Below are positions 50,462 through 59,802 of a stretch of 64,000 bases of DNA, piece after piece (within the stretch, counting starts at the first letter, position 1; every line of letters begins with the position of its first letter). This DNA is from JANQHO01 sp965218075. GTDB lineage: Bacteria > Bacteroidota > Bacteroidia > Flavobacteriales > Schleiferiaceae. The DNA lies in the NCBI GenBank assembly GCA_965218075.1, contig CBDCJZ010000003.1, positions 2,108,001 through 2,172,000 of the forward strand. The letters run 5' to 3'. The notes under the pieces were generated by a model, which was given only the letters and a program-made list of their open reading frames with translations, did not search any database and was not told the origin of the DNA. The position numbers were made by a program, and so were the translations under genes.

Positions 50462-53440
50462 ATGAAGTATATTCAAAATCATTCAGTAAAATTCCTCCTT
50501 TTCTACCTTTTGTTTTTCCACCAAATAGTGGCTCAGGATTTCACAAAGAAACACCAATCGACATTCTGGTATAAAGGAGATACCGTCTGGGCACGCGAAA
50601 AGCTAAATGATATGTCGCTAGATGAAAGGCTAGGGCAGCTTTTTATGTTGGCAACTTATTCCAATAAAGGAGACGAACATCAAAATGAAATACTAAAGCT
50701 GATAAAAGAGCAAAATATAGGCGGCTTGATCTTTTTTCAAGGTAGCCCTGAAAAACAAGTAAAACTGACCAATCTCTATCAGCAATCGGCTTCAATACCA
50801 TTGATGATCGCTATTGATGCTGAATGGGGACTTGCCATGCGATTGGATAAAACTTTTAAGTTTCCTTGGCCAATAACAGTAGGAGCGGTAGAAGATTCTA
50901 TACTGGCTTATCAAGTGGGTCAAGAGGTAGCTAAACATTGTAAAAGGTTAGGGATACATATTAATCTCGCCCCGGTAGTTGATATCAATACCAATCCCAA
51001 TAATCCCATCATTAACGCACGTTCATTTGGAGAGAACCCCAAAAGGGTCAGCCGATTTTCCGCTGCTTATCTGAAAGGAATACAAGATGAAGGAGTAATG
51101 GCATGTGCCAAACATTTTCCTGGACATGGTGATACAGACGAAGATTCTCATAAAACTTTGCCTACTGTCAATCATTCCTTGTCGCGTTTGGATTCAATAG
51201 AATTATATCCCTATAAAAAGCTGATCCCCAAAGGTCTAGCTTCTATCATGGTTGGGCATTTGAATGTTCCTGCCTTAGACAATAGTGGCAGGGCTTCTTC
51301 TTTATCGTCAAAAGTTATTCAAAAGTTCTTAAAAGGCAGCCTGGGCTTTGATGGGTTGGTATTTACAGATGCCCTTAATATGGGTGGAATAACGAGAAAT
51401 TATCGGCCGGGAGAAGTGGATGTACAGGCCTTGCTGGCTGGAAATGACATACTTGTTTTTTCTCAAGACGTTGTAACTGCTAAATCTAAAATTAAAACAG
51501 CACTAAAAAGCCAGCAGATATCAGAAGAAGAAATCAATAAAAAAGTATATAAAATTTTGTTAGCAAAAAGCTGGTTAGGTCTGAAAAAAAAGACAAATGT
51601 AGAGCTTACGAATATCGTGAGCGACCTTAACACAGAATCCTCACAATTACTAAACCGCAAGATTTATGAAAAAGCCATCACTGTTTTGTTGAATCGCGGA
51701 AAAACAATTCCAGTGAAAGAACTGGCTAACAACAAGGTGGCTTGTGTGACTGCGGGAACAGAAGTAGGAAACGAATTTGTTAAAACCTTAAAGTATTATA
51801 CGGATGTACATTCGTATATTTATGACAAGGACAAAGAGAATGAATTGCTTAATGTGTTGAGTAATTATGATTTAGTGATAATTGGAATTTACACTTCTAA
51901 TGTTAATCCCTGGAAATCATATCACATATCTGACTATTTGAAAAATTTTGTGAAAAAGATAAATCTCCAGAACAAAGTAATTCTCAATGTATTTGCTAAT
52001 CCGTACAGTTTAAAATATTTTCCAGAGGCTCAGCAAGTTGATGTTTTAATTATGAGTTACCAAAACCACTTTGATGCGGAAAGCCTTTCTGCTCAAATTA
52101 TTTTTGGAGCTCTGGGGGCAGAGGGAAAACTTCCAGTAACTGTGTCCCCACTTTTTCGAGAAGGTTTCGGGCTGAATACCCCTAATCTAAGCCGTTTAGG
52201 TTATGGTTTACCTGTAGAAGTAGGCTTTGATCCTGAGAGACTTGGGAAAATTGATAAGCTGGTAAACGAAGCTATAGTGAGCAAAGCAATCCCTGGCTGT
52301 CAGGTATTAGTTGCCCGAAAAGGAAAAGTAGTATTTCACAAGGCATACGGATACCATACTTACTATAAGGAGGAAGAAGTAACTGAGTTTAATCTCTACG
52401 ATCTGGCTTCTATTACGAAAATAGGAGTTTCGGTGCCTCTGTTAATGAAAATGGTAGAAGAAGATAAATTGAATATCGATAAAACTTTGAGTTGTTATTT
52501 ACCTGAATTAAAGGGTACCAATAAAAAAGATCTGATAATCAAGGAGATATTAACTCATCAGGCAAGGCTTCAAGGATGGATTCCCTTTTATTTGAATACT
52601 CTTAAAAACGGTGCTCACATGCGGGAGTATTATTCTAAGGTTCGCTCCTTTGATTACCCTAACATTGTAGGCGAAGAACTCTATAGTAATCGTTTTGTTA
52701 GGGATACTATTCTTAAAACTATCATAAACTCTAAATTGCTTTCAGAAAAAGATTATAAATACAGTGACTTGGGGTATTATCTATTTATGGAGCTCATTGA
52801 GAAAATTGAAGGTAGGTCTTTAGATGAGCTAGTAACAGAAAAGTTTTACAATCCTATTGGTGCTTACACGATGACTTATAATCCCCTAGAAAAGTTTTTG
52901 CCGGAAAAAATCATTCCCACCGAAAATGATGAAGTTTTTAGAAAACAAAATCTTCGTGGATATGTACACGACCAAGGGGCAGCTATGCTGGGAGGTATAG
53001 CTGGTCATTCGGGTTTATTTTCCAATGCTAATGATTTGGCCAAATTAATGCAGGTATACCTTCAGAAAGGACAATATGGAGGAATTCGCTTTTTTGATTC
53101 TGTTACAGTTAAAGAATTTACTCGTTGCCAGTATTGTGAAATGGGTAATAGAAGGGGCATTGGTTTTGACAAGCCTCAATTAAAAGGGCCGGGGCCAACC
53201 TGCAAATGTGTTTCACCTTTGAGTTTTGGCCATACTGGGTTTACTGGAACCATTGCCTGGTCTGACCCGCATAAGGAGGTTGTTTATGTATTTTTGTCGA
53301 ACAGAATTTATCCAAGCGTGGAGAACCGAAAGCTATTAACTTTGTCAACAAGAGTTCGAATACAAGAAGTAATATATAATTCCCTAAAAGATGAATACAA
53401 GACCAATGATTCTAAGTTTAGTGGGGCTGCTCAGCCTTAG
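50462..53440 (+). CDS. Fusion of GH3 beta-N-acetylglucosaminidase-like domain and beta-lactamase-fold serine hydrolase
   Basis: The protein has 992 residues and a signal peptide (FLLFYLLFFHQIVAQDF). The GH3 domain (about 45-385) has CAKHFPGHGDTDEDSHKTLP, the NagZ-type acid/base loop, and GLVFTDALNMGGI with the nucleophile Asp. A GH3 C-terminal domain follows (to about 590). The beta-lactamase domain (about 605-980) has the SxxK motif in LASITKIGV, YSDLGYY and HTGFTGTIAWSD. This two-enzyme fusion is common in Bacteroidota and probably recycles peptidoglycan in the periplasm, removing N-acetylglucosamine and acting on peptide or ester bonds. The next gene overlaps its end. Confidence 0.93.
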   Translation: MKYIQNHSVKFLLFYLLFFHQIVAQDFTKKHQSTFWYKGDTVWAREKLNDMSLDERLGQLFMLATYSNKGDEHQNEILKLIKEQNIGGLIFFQGSPEKQVKLTNLYQQSASIPLMIAIDAEWGLAMRLDKTFKFPWPITVGAVEDSILAYQVGQEVAKHCKRLGIHINLAPVVDINTNPNNPIINARSFGENPKRVSRFSAAYLKGIQDEGVMACAKHFPGHGDTDEDSHKTLPTVNHSLSRLDSIELYPYKKLIPKGLASIMVGHLNVPALDNSGRASSLSSKVIQKFLKGSLGFDGLVFTDALNMGGITRNYRPGEVDVQALLAGNDILVFSQDVVTAKSKIKTALKSQQISEEEINKKVYKILLAKSWLGLKKKTNVELTNIVSDLNTESSQLLNRKIYEKAITVLLNRGKTIPVKELANNKVACVTAGTEVGNEFVKTLKYYTDVHSYIYDKDKENELLNVLSNYDLVIIGIYTSNVNPWKSYHISDYLKNFVKKINLQNKVILNVFANPYSLKYFPEAQQVDVLIMSYQNHFDAESLSAQIIFGALGAEGKLPVTVSPLFREGFGLNTPNLSRLGYGLPVEVGFDPERLGKIDKLVNEAIVSKAIPGCQVLVARKGKVVFHKAYGYHTYYKEEEVTEFNLYDLASITKIGVSVPLLMKMVEEDKLNIDKTLSCYLPELKGTNKKDLIIKEILTHQARLQGWIPFYLNTLKNGAHMREYYSKVRSFDYPNIVGEELYSNRFVRDTILKTIINSKLLSEKDYKYSDLGYYLFMELIEKIEGRSLDELVTEKFYNPIGAYTMTYNPLEKFLPEKIIPTENDEVFRKQNLRGYVHDQGAAMLGGIAGHSGLFSNANDLAKLMQVYLQKGQYGGIRFFDSVTVKEFTRCQYCEMGNRRGIGFDKPQLKGPGPTCKCVSPLSFGHTGFTGTIAWSDPHKEVVYVFLSNRIYPSVENRKLLTLSTRVRIQEVIYNSLKDEYKTNDSKFSGAAQP

Positions 53441-54023
53441 TGTATTTTCTCAGAGTATAGACTCAATAGCCGTTCAAAGACATAACAATGGAAAAATAAA
53501 TATGCTTACTACTTTTAAGAATAGTAAGAAAAATGGCTTAAACCTGACTTTTGACAATCAAGGAACATTAATAACAGAAGAGAATTACAAAAATGGCCTT
53601 TTGTACGGCAGTAAAAAACGTTATCATAATTTAGGCAAGCTGAAAGTAGAATATGAATACCAAGGGGGAAAGCTCTATGGAACTCGTAAGAAGTATTACA
53701 ATAACGGTAAGCTACAGGAAGAAGCAGAATATAAAAATGGACAGAAAGAAGGACATTCCGCTTGGTATTATCAAAATGGAAATATAGTTACCGAATATAA
53801 TTACGTCAATGGAAAAATCGAAGGAGAGGCTAAAACTTACTACAAGGAAGGCGGGGTAAAATCGACATCTAGATATAAAAATAACATACGAGAGGGCAAA
53901 TACGCTCAATTTTATGAAAATGGTAAGATTATGATGGAAGGAGAATACAATATGGGAGAAAAAGTTGGCGAATGGAAGCATTTTACTGAAGAAGGTGAAA
54001 TTGAGAAAACAGAGAAATTTTAG
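53406..54023 (+). CDS. Secreted MORN-repeat (YwqK-like) protein
   Basis: The protein has about 205 residues. A signal peptide (ILSLVGLLSLSVFSQS) precedes seven or more MORN-type units of about 22 residues such as YKNGLLYGSKKRYHNLGKLK, YQGGKLYGTRKKYYNNGKLQ and YKNGQKEGHSAWYYQNGNIV. An ATG at 53391 gives five more residues. Both choices overlap the GH3 gene, by 35 or 50 bases. Databases often call the family toxin-antitoxin YwqK family antitoxin, but no toxin is here. A structural or envelope role is more likely. Confidence 0.85.
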   Translation: MILSLVGLLSLSVFSQSIDSIAVQRHNNGKINMLTTFKNSKKNGLNLTFDNQGTLITEENYKNGLLYGSKKRYHNLGKLKVEYEYQGGKLYGTRKKYYNNGKLQEEAEYKNGQKEGHSAWYYQNGNIVTEYNYVNGKIEGEAKTYYKEGGVKSTSRYKNNIREGKYAQFYENGKIMMEGEYNMGEKVGEWKHFTEEGEIEKTEKF

Positions 54024-54042
54024 TATATCGAAAAATTGAGCT

Positions 54043-55173
54043 TTGAAGATTGGCATAGTCTGCTATCCAACGTTTGGTGGTAGTGGCGTTTTAGCGACAG
54101 AATTAGGTAAGTATTTGGCTCACGAGGGGCACAAAATTCATTTTATCACATACAGTCAGCCGGTTCGTTTGGATATACTCGAGCCTAACATCTATTATCA
54201 CGAAGTAAATATTCAGGATTATCCTCTTTTTCAATATCAGCCATATGAATTGGCTTTAAGCAGTAAGATGGTCAATGTAGTTTTGAGATATCAATTGGAT
54301 TTACTTCACGTACATTATGCCATCCCTCATGCTTATACTGCATGCATGGCCAAGCAGATATTAAAAGAGCAAAATATAAATATCCCAATCATTACAACTC
54401 TTCATGGTACCGACATTACTCTGGTTGGCAAGAACCCCAGTTATAAGCCGGCCGTAACTTTTAGTATTAATCATTCCGATAAAGTAACCTCGGTATCAGA
54501 GAGCCTTAAGCAGGATACTCTTGAGCTCTTTGAGGTTGAGAAGGATATAGAAGTAGTACACAATTTTGTGAATCTTAGCCTGTACAAACGAGATGCTGAT
54601 TGCAGTAATAATTTTGCTCTTGATGGAGAAAAGATAATAGCTCACATTTCAAATTTTAGGAAAGTAAAACGTCCACTGGATGTGGTAAGAATTTTTGAAA
54701 GAATACAAAAAAAAACAAATACTATACTTTTGATGATAGGGGAAGGACCTGAAAAGGAAAAAGCGAGAAAACTTGCCATGAAAATTGGTATTGCTAATAA
54801 GATAAAGTTTTTGGGTAAAACTTCAGAAGTGGAAAAAGTCCTTTGCATATCCGATCTATTTTTACTTCCTTCAGAAAAGGAGAGCTTTGGTTTAGCAGCT
54901 TTAGAAGCTATGGCAGCAGGGGTACCTGTTATATCAACTAATACTGGGGGATTACCTGAAATAAATCTAGATGGCATAACCGGATATACCAGTGATGTAG
55001 GAGAGGTGGAAGATATGGCTCAAAAAGGGATTTCCATATTGAGAAATAGCTCAGAACAGGCTTGTTTTAGCAAAAGAGCAAGGGAACAGGCCGAAAAATT
55101 TTCGATTGATATAATAGGCCCCAAATATCTTGGAGTATATCAAAAAGCAGTGGAAAACAACTTAGAAGTGTAA
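54043..55173 (+). CDS. bshA: N-acetyl-alpha-D-glucosaminyl L-malate synthase
   Basis: BshA joins UDP-GlcNAc and L-malate, the first step of bacillithiol synthesis. The 376-residue GT4 glycosyltransferase starts KIGIVCYPTFGGSGVLATEL and has HFITYSQPVRLD, LLHVHYAIPHAYTACMAKQI, TTLHGTDITLVG, NFRKVKRPLDVVRIF and the UDP-binding LPSEKESFGLAALEAMAAGV. The start is read as TTG because the conserved MKIGI begins there and no ATG fits. The gene is 19 bases after the MORN gene. Bacillithiol is the main low-molecular thiol in many Bacteroidota; the other bsh genes are not in the window. Confidence 0.95.
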   Translation: MKIGIVCYPTFGGSGVLATELGKYLAHEGHKIHFITYSQPVRLDILEPNIYYHEVNIQDYPLFQYQPYELALSSKMVNVVLRYQLDLLHVHYAIPHAYTACMAKQILKEQNINIPIITTLHGTDITLVGKNPSYKPAVTFSINHSDKVTSVSESLKQDTLELFEVEKDIEVVHNFVNLSLYKRDADCSNNFALDGEKIIAHISNFRKVKRPLDVVRIFERIQKKTNTILLMIGEGPEKEKARKLAMKIGIANKIKFLGKTSEVEKVLCISDLFLLPSEKESFGLAALEAMAAGVPVISTNTGGLPEINLDGITGYTSDVGEVEDMAQKGISILRNSSEQACFSKRAREQAEKFSIDIIGPKYLGVYQKAVENNLEV

Positions 55174-55221
55174 CTGTTATCCGCTTTATTTTCTAAGTTG
55201 TTTTTTACGTCAACTCCACGT

Positions 55222-55683
55222 TTATTCATATTCAGCCCATATCTGCTCGATAGCTTCTTTCGGCTTTACTTTGGTAAATACTTTTTCAATTTTCCCTTCC
55301 TCGTCTATTACGAAGGTTTCACGATGGATTCCGTCATACTCTCGATCCATAAACTTTTTCTTACCCCAAATTCCGTAAGCATTGATAATTTCTTTTTCCG
55401 TATCTGCTATGAGGCTAAAGGGCAGATTATATTTTTCAATAAATTTTTGGTGTTTCTTTTGATTGTCTGCACTTACACCTATCACCTCAAACCCTTTTGC
55501 CATTAAATCGGAATAGTTATCCCTGAAATTACAGGCCTCATTAGTACAACCTGGAGTATCATCCTTGGGATAGAAATAGAGGATCAATTTTTTTCCAGCA
55601 TAATCTTTTAAACTAATCTCTTTTCCATTTTGATCATTAGCTTTGAAATCAGGAGCTTTATCTCCTTCTCGTAAATGTGTCAT
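55222..55683 (-). CDS. bcp: Thioredoxin-dependent thiol peroxidase (BCP type)
   Basis: The protein is a 153-residue peroxiredoxin. The motif YFYPKDDTPGCTNEACNFRD has the peroxidatic Cys followed after four residues by the second Cys, the atypical two-Cys arrangement of BCP. GVSADNQKKHQKF and SLIADTEKEI are also typical. It reduces hydroperoxides with electrons from thioredoxin in the cytoplasm. The gene converges with bshA. Confidence 0.96.
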   Translation of the reverse strand: MTHLREGDKAPDFKANDQNGKEISLKDYAGKKLILYFYPKDDTPGCTNEACNFRDNYSDLMAKGFEVIGVSADNQKKHQKFIEKYNLPFSLIADTEKEIINAYGIWGKKKFMDREYDGIHRETFVIDEEGKIEKVFTKVKPKEAIEQIWAEYE

Positions 55684-55734
55684 ATCGGTTTATAACTTTA
55701 GTTCATTTTGCATAACCTTAAAAAACTCTAAGTA

Positions 55735-56394
55735 TTGACAAAAAAAGAAAAAATTGACTTTATAGTCAATACATTGGAAAGAATTTATCCCAAAACCCCC
55801 ATTCCACTGCAATACAAAGACCCATATACTCTTCTGGTAGCTGTTTTATTATCAGCCCGATGCACTGATGAAAGAGTGAATAAAATAACTCCTTATTTAT
55901 TTAGTGCAGCTGATAATCCTCATGCTATGAGGAGTCTAAGTGTAGAAGAAATCACTCAGATTATCAGACCTTGCGGTTTAACTCCCTTGAAGTCTAGAGC
56001 AATAAAAAATTTAAGCGAAATTATAGTAACCGAATATCATGGCAAAGTTCCGAAAAACTACGAGGCTTTGGAAGCTCTTCCCGGAGTGGGTCACAAAACT
56101 GCCTCGGTAGTAATGAGCCAGGGGTTTGGCTATCCAGCTTTTCCAGTTGATACTCATATTCATCGCTCGATGTATCGATGGAATTTGAGTAACGGCAAGT
56201 CTGTTCAGCAAACTGAAAAAGATGCCAAAAGACTTTTCCCAAGAGATAAATGGAATAAGATTCATTTACAGATTATCTATTATAGCCGTGAATACTCTCC
56301 TGCCAGAGGGTGGAGCTTAGAAAAGGATATTATTACCCGTACCGTTGGGAGAAAAAGCGTAATTAACGAACACCTAAAAATCCGTGCTAAGTGA
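55735..56394 (+). CDS. nth: Endonuclease III lacking the iron-sulfur cysteines
   Basis: The protein has 219 residues. It is a DNA glycosylase/AP lyase for oxidised pyrimidines. LLVAVLLSARCTDERVNKIT, the helix-hairpin-helix EALPGVGHKTASVVM with catalytic Lys, and AFPVDTHIHR with catalytic Asp are all present. The C-terminal [4Fe-4S] motif, four Cys in most family members, reads REYSPARGWSLEKDIITRTV here, so all four cluster cysteines are absent. The start is a TTG just before the conserved KKEKIDFIV. The gene converges with the large barrel gene and overlaps its end by 21 bases. Confidence 0.93.
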   Translation: MTKKEKIDFIVNTLERIYPKTPIPLQYKDPYTLLVAVLLSARCTDERVNKITPYLFSAADNPHAMRSLSVEEITQIIRPCGLTPLKSRAIKNLSEIIVTEYHGKVPKNYEALEALPGVGHKTASVVMSQGFGYPAFPVDTHIHRSMYRWNLSNGKSVQQTEKDAKRLFPRDKWNKIHLQIIYYSREYSPARGWSLEKDIITRTVGRKSVINEHLKIRAK

Positions 56395-59300
56395 CACATG
56401 CCAAACACTTGGTAGAATAATACCGTCTTCAACTCCCCATGCTAAATCTACCCTTAGGAAATAGCCAAGGAAGCGGATACGCATCCCTATTCCATAACCT
56501 GCTATAATAGGTTCTTTTTGACTATCTAAAATCACTTTCAATCCCCCAAAATCTTCTACTCTGGTACCAATAACATTTTCAGGCGAATAGGGAGATAGCC
56601 CATTCCAGGCTGTTCCCAAATCTCCAAAGCCAACTATCTGGAAGTTCTTGAGGAAATCACTTCGCAGCGGACGACTCGCAAAATAGCTGAAGATAGGCCA
56701 GCGGATCTCCGTATTGATTACAGCAAACTTGTCTCCATTTCGAATATTCTGGAAAAATCCTCTCATATTAGTTGCGAGCGTTTGAAACACATAATTATTT
56801 GCAGTAGCTATAGGGGTACTGGGATCAAATTCCGGAGCAAATTGGTTGTCTACTCCACCTATAAAATAAATGAGTTTTTGAGCTCCAAAGGAAGTTCCAA
56901 AAGCAAGTCGATTGGCCCATATAAGATTGCGATGAATAATGGTATATTTCCTAAGGTCGACTCCTGCTGTATATAGGCCGGTAGGAGTAGTTCTTAAATT
57001 ATAATAGTACTCCAAAAAAACTTTGTAACGTAAGCCAGCGTACAGATTAATACCAATTTTACGAGCATTATCATAAACATATGCATAGCGTGAAATAAGA
57101 TAATCCTGATATAAATCTGGGGCTTCCAGGGAAATAGGCTCACGGCTTAGAGTAATTGTACGATCTAAACGATAACCGAGGTCTCCTCTTATTGAAACTA
57201 CTGGAGAAAAGGGCCATATGAACCGAACAGTTATTTCGTTGGTAATAATACGCTGATAATTGGTAGTACTAACAAACTGAATCTGGCTTCTGCGGCTATA
57301 CTTATATTCTTTGTCTAAGCGTTTCTTATAGTCGAGTATCCCCACCACATACTCTGCATTAGGCGTAAGCGAGGTACCGAGGAGGGGTTGAAAATTAGTA
57401 CGGAAAGCGCCGACTAATCGATAGTCATGCATCAACTCGATTGAGCCAACTTTAAACTGCATATTGAAACCTGAGTTTAACAAATCACCTCTCACAAATC
57501 CAGTAAATCTCTGATACTGAGGATTATCAAAAGCATTGTTAAAATCTACTGAAAAATCATCTTGATAAAAGGATAGGAAGTAATTCCTTTTAGGCGGTAT
57601 TTTAAGCTCTTCTTGTTTTATCTGGTTTTTAGCTATAGTGTCTGGGAATGCTCGTATTTTAATCGGTTCTTGAAACTTCTCAACTGGGGGTTTTATCTCC
57701 ATTTTTATCTCGTTACCTCTTATTTGATTTTCGTCATTAAAGCTATAATTTTCTATATCGATCTCAAAATCAGAGGGTTTAACTCGGGGATAATACAAAG
57801 ATTGATAATTATCGGTTTTTGGTATAGACTGCTTTTCAACTTCTTTTTCTTCGTCAATGGAATCATTAATTAAGGCATTTACTTGTTTGAGTTCTTCTAC
57901 CGACAAAAAGGGCTCTTTAAAGAGCTGATATCTCTTGTCTTTGTATGATAAATTAAAGATCAAATCCCTCTCTGGAGCAAATACATCTTCCAATAAATTT
58001 TGATCTACGTCAGTAATCTTATACTCCTCAAAGCTATACCCATAATGCATAGCCGTGTCTATGTAAACAATGGAGCTATCTATTTGTATGAGATGTCTAT
58101 TTTGGATGCGGCTGCTATTACTTAGAAAAGAGATGTAACCCGGTTGGTATGCTTCGGCTTTTAACTCATTCGCTCTGAATGACTGTGTCATGCGCCAGAT
58201 TATGGCAGTATCATTTGGCTCTTTAGCTTCTACTGCAAATAAATCGTGAGCCTTGGCAAAATGCATCGCCTTTTCTCCCTGTATTAGAGTATCGGTAAAG
58301 CGATTGGAGCTAAAGACAATTCTTTTGTCATTATCAAAGAAGGAAGGATAAAGGTCGTTATAAGAGTCGTTTGTGATCTGCTCAGTTTTTGTGTTGAGTA
58401 GGGTATAGATGAAAATATCCGACTGGCCATTTTTTACCGCAGAAAGCAAGAAACGTTTTCCATCATTAGAATAATCAAATGATAGGATTTTATCAAATCT
58501 GAAGAAAGGACTTTTTTCTAGCCTTTTATCTTTCAGGTTGTAAAAATTAAGATAGATAAACCCTTTCTCTTCTGTAAAAAAAGCCAATATTTCATTGTTG
58601 GGATGCCAAGAAAGAAGGGGGTATGAATAATCTGCATTTTGAGCTATCTTATATCCCCCCTTTAATATTTTATGTCGCTTTTCTTCTTCAAAGTCATAGA
58701 TGTAAAGTCTGTATTCAGAGAATTTCTGGCAAACGTAAGCGAGGTATTGGCTATTATCGCTAATGGCTATATGAGTAATTATATAACCTTTAGGGGTTTT
58801 AAAAAATGGCTTCTCTTGCGATTCGTTTGTTTCTAGTAAATCAGCTTTATACCGATTTCGGTAAAATTGTAGCCATTCCTTCTGGATATTTTTCAGATTT
58901 TTCCCCAATATATAAATGAATCCCGTTTCTATATTGCGATTGATAATACTCATGGAAAATATATTTTTAATCACCTTTTTGTCATAAGTCTGATCAATGT
59001 AATACCATACCGAATGCCCTGCATAACAAGCATCGTCTCGCATCAGGGCATTTATTTTTTTATATTTTCCCGTGAGGATTCCATCTCTTACCTTTGTATC
59101 CACTTCTACATTCCAGGTATCTCCCATATAGCTAATTAAACCTTCGATATACCACTCGGGCAGGTTTAGAAGAGTAGAATTTTTAACAGATTCTGTAAAG
59201 CTTCCGTAAATAAGATTACTTAAGACTATTTCTGCAAGCCCTGCCCTTAAATAGGCTTCCAGATTGATGTAATTCCCATCGAAATAAAGAAACAACCTTT

Positions 59301-59724
59301 TTCCTGAAATTCGTATGACACCGCTTGAGCTATAGTCTTCTTCTCTATTGGAGTTTACATTACTTTGTTTTAAATCAGAAAGATTATTAAAGACCAGTAT
59401 TTGAACTCTTTCATTTAAAGAAGCATCCAAAAATTTCTCGATCTGAGGAAGATTTTTCTCCGTCATTCTCGCTATTTGCTGAGCTAAATCTTCGTTTCCC
59501 CTGTAGAAATAGACATCATAGCGCTCAAAGCGATAAAACACCCAGTCAAAATCATTATACTGGACTCGATTCTTACCAAAAGTTTGACGCAAACCATAAA
59601 AAAACTGAGCTGATGCCTGATCCGTTAATAAAAGGAGTATTGCAAATGTTATGACCCTAAATAATGATATTGAACAGCTCTTTTTCAAGGACAATTCAAT
59701 AATATTTTCATTAACTTTACACAA
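56374..59724 (-). CDS. Very large envelope protein: peptidase-MA-like, PD40 propeller and Omp85-like barrel
   Basis: The protein has 1116 residues with signal peptide FRVITFAILLLLTDQASAQF. The N-terminal part (about 45-290) resembles the peptidase MA family (FERYDVYFYRGNEDLAQQIA, NLPEWYIEGLISYMGDTWNV). Where the HExxH zinc motif would be it reads AGLAEIVLSNLIYG, so it is probably not a protease. TolB/PD40-like propeller repeats follow (HIAISDNSQYLAYVCQKFSE, DKILSFDYSNDGKRFLLSAV, YPSFFDNDKRIVFSSNRF). The C-terminal region is a surface-antigen beta-barrel (VGFGDLGTAWNGLSPYS, GYGIGMRIRFLGYFLRVDLA, ending WHVSLSTDF). This architecture is widespread in Cytophagales; the function is not established. 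Confidence 0.88.
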   Translation of the reverse strand: MCKVNENIIELSLKKSCSISLFRVITFAILLLLTDQASAQFFYGLRQTFGKNRVQYNDFDWVFYRFERYDVYFYRGNEDLAQQIARMTEKNLPQIEKFLDASLNERVQILVFNNLSDLKQSNVNSNREEDYSSSGVIRISGKRLFLYFDGNYINLEAYLRAGLAEIVLSNLIYGSFTESVKNSTLLNLPEWYIEGLISYMGDTWNVEVDTKVRDGILTGKYKKINALMRDDACYAGHSVWYYIDQTYDKKVIKNIFSMSIINRNIETGFIYILGKNLKNIQKEWLQFYRNRYKADLLETNESQEKPFFKTPKGYIITHIAISDNSQYLAYVCQKFSEYRLYIYDFEEEKRHKILKGGYKIAQNADYSYPLLSWHPNNEILAFFTEEKGFIYLNFYNLKDKRLEKSPFFRFDKILSFDYSNDGKRFLLSAVKNGQSDIFIYTLLNTKTEQITNDSYNDLYPSFFDNDKRIVFSSNRFTDTLIQGEKAMHFAKAHDLFAVEAKEPNDTAIIWRMTQSFRANELKAEAYQPGYISFLSNSSRIQNRHLIQIDSSIVYIDTAMHYGYSFEEYKITDVDQNLLEDVFAPERDLIFNLSYKDKRYQLFKEPFLSVEELKQVNALINDSIDEEKEVEKQSIPKTDNYQSLYYPRVKPSDFEIDIENYSFNDENQIRGNEIKMEIKPPVEKFQEPIKIRAFPDTIAKNQIKQEELKIPPKRNYFLSFYQDDFSVDFNNAFDNPQYQRFTGFVRGDLLNSGFNMQFKVGSIELMHDYRLVGAFRTNFQPLLGTSLTPNAEYVVGILDYKKRLDKEYKYSRRSQIQFVSTTNYQRIITNEITVRFIWPFSPVVSIRGDLGYRLDRTITLSREPISLEAPDLYQDYLISRYAYVYDNARKIGINLYAGLRYKVFLEYYYNLRTTPTGLYTAGVDLRKYTIIHRNLIWANRLAFGTSFGAQKLIYFIGGVDNQFAPEFDPSTPIATANNYVFQTLATNMRGFFQNIRNGDKFAVINTEIRWPIFSYFASRPLRSDFLKNFQIVGFGDLGTAWNGLSPYSPENVIGTRVEDFGGLKVILDSQKEPIIAGYGIGMRIRFLGYFLRVDLAWGVEDGIILPSVWHVSLSTDF

Positions 59725-59802
59725 GGCTAATAATTTAACTGCTGCAAAATTGGCTTTTAGTGTAATTACACGTATTTTGCTTATTGACGAATGTAATCAT
59801 AA

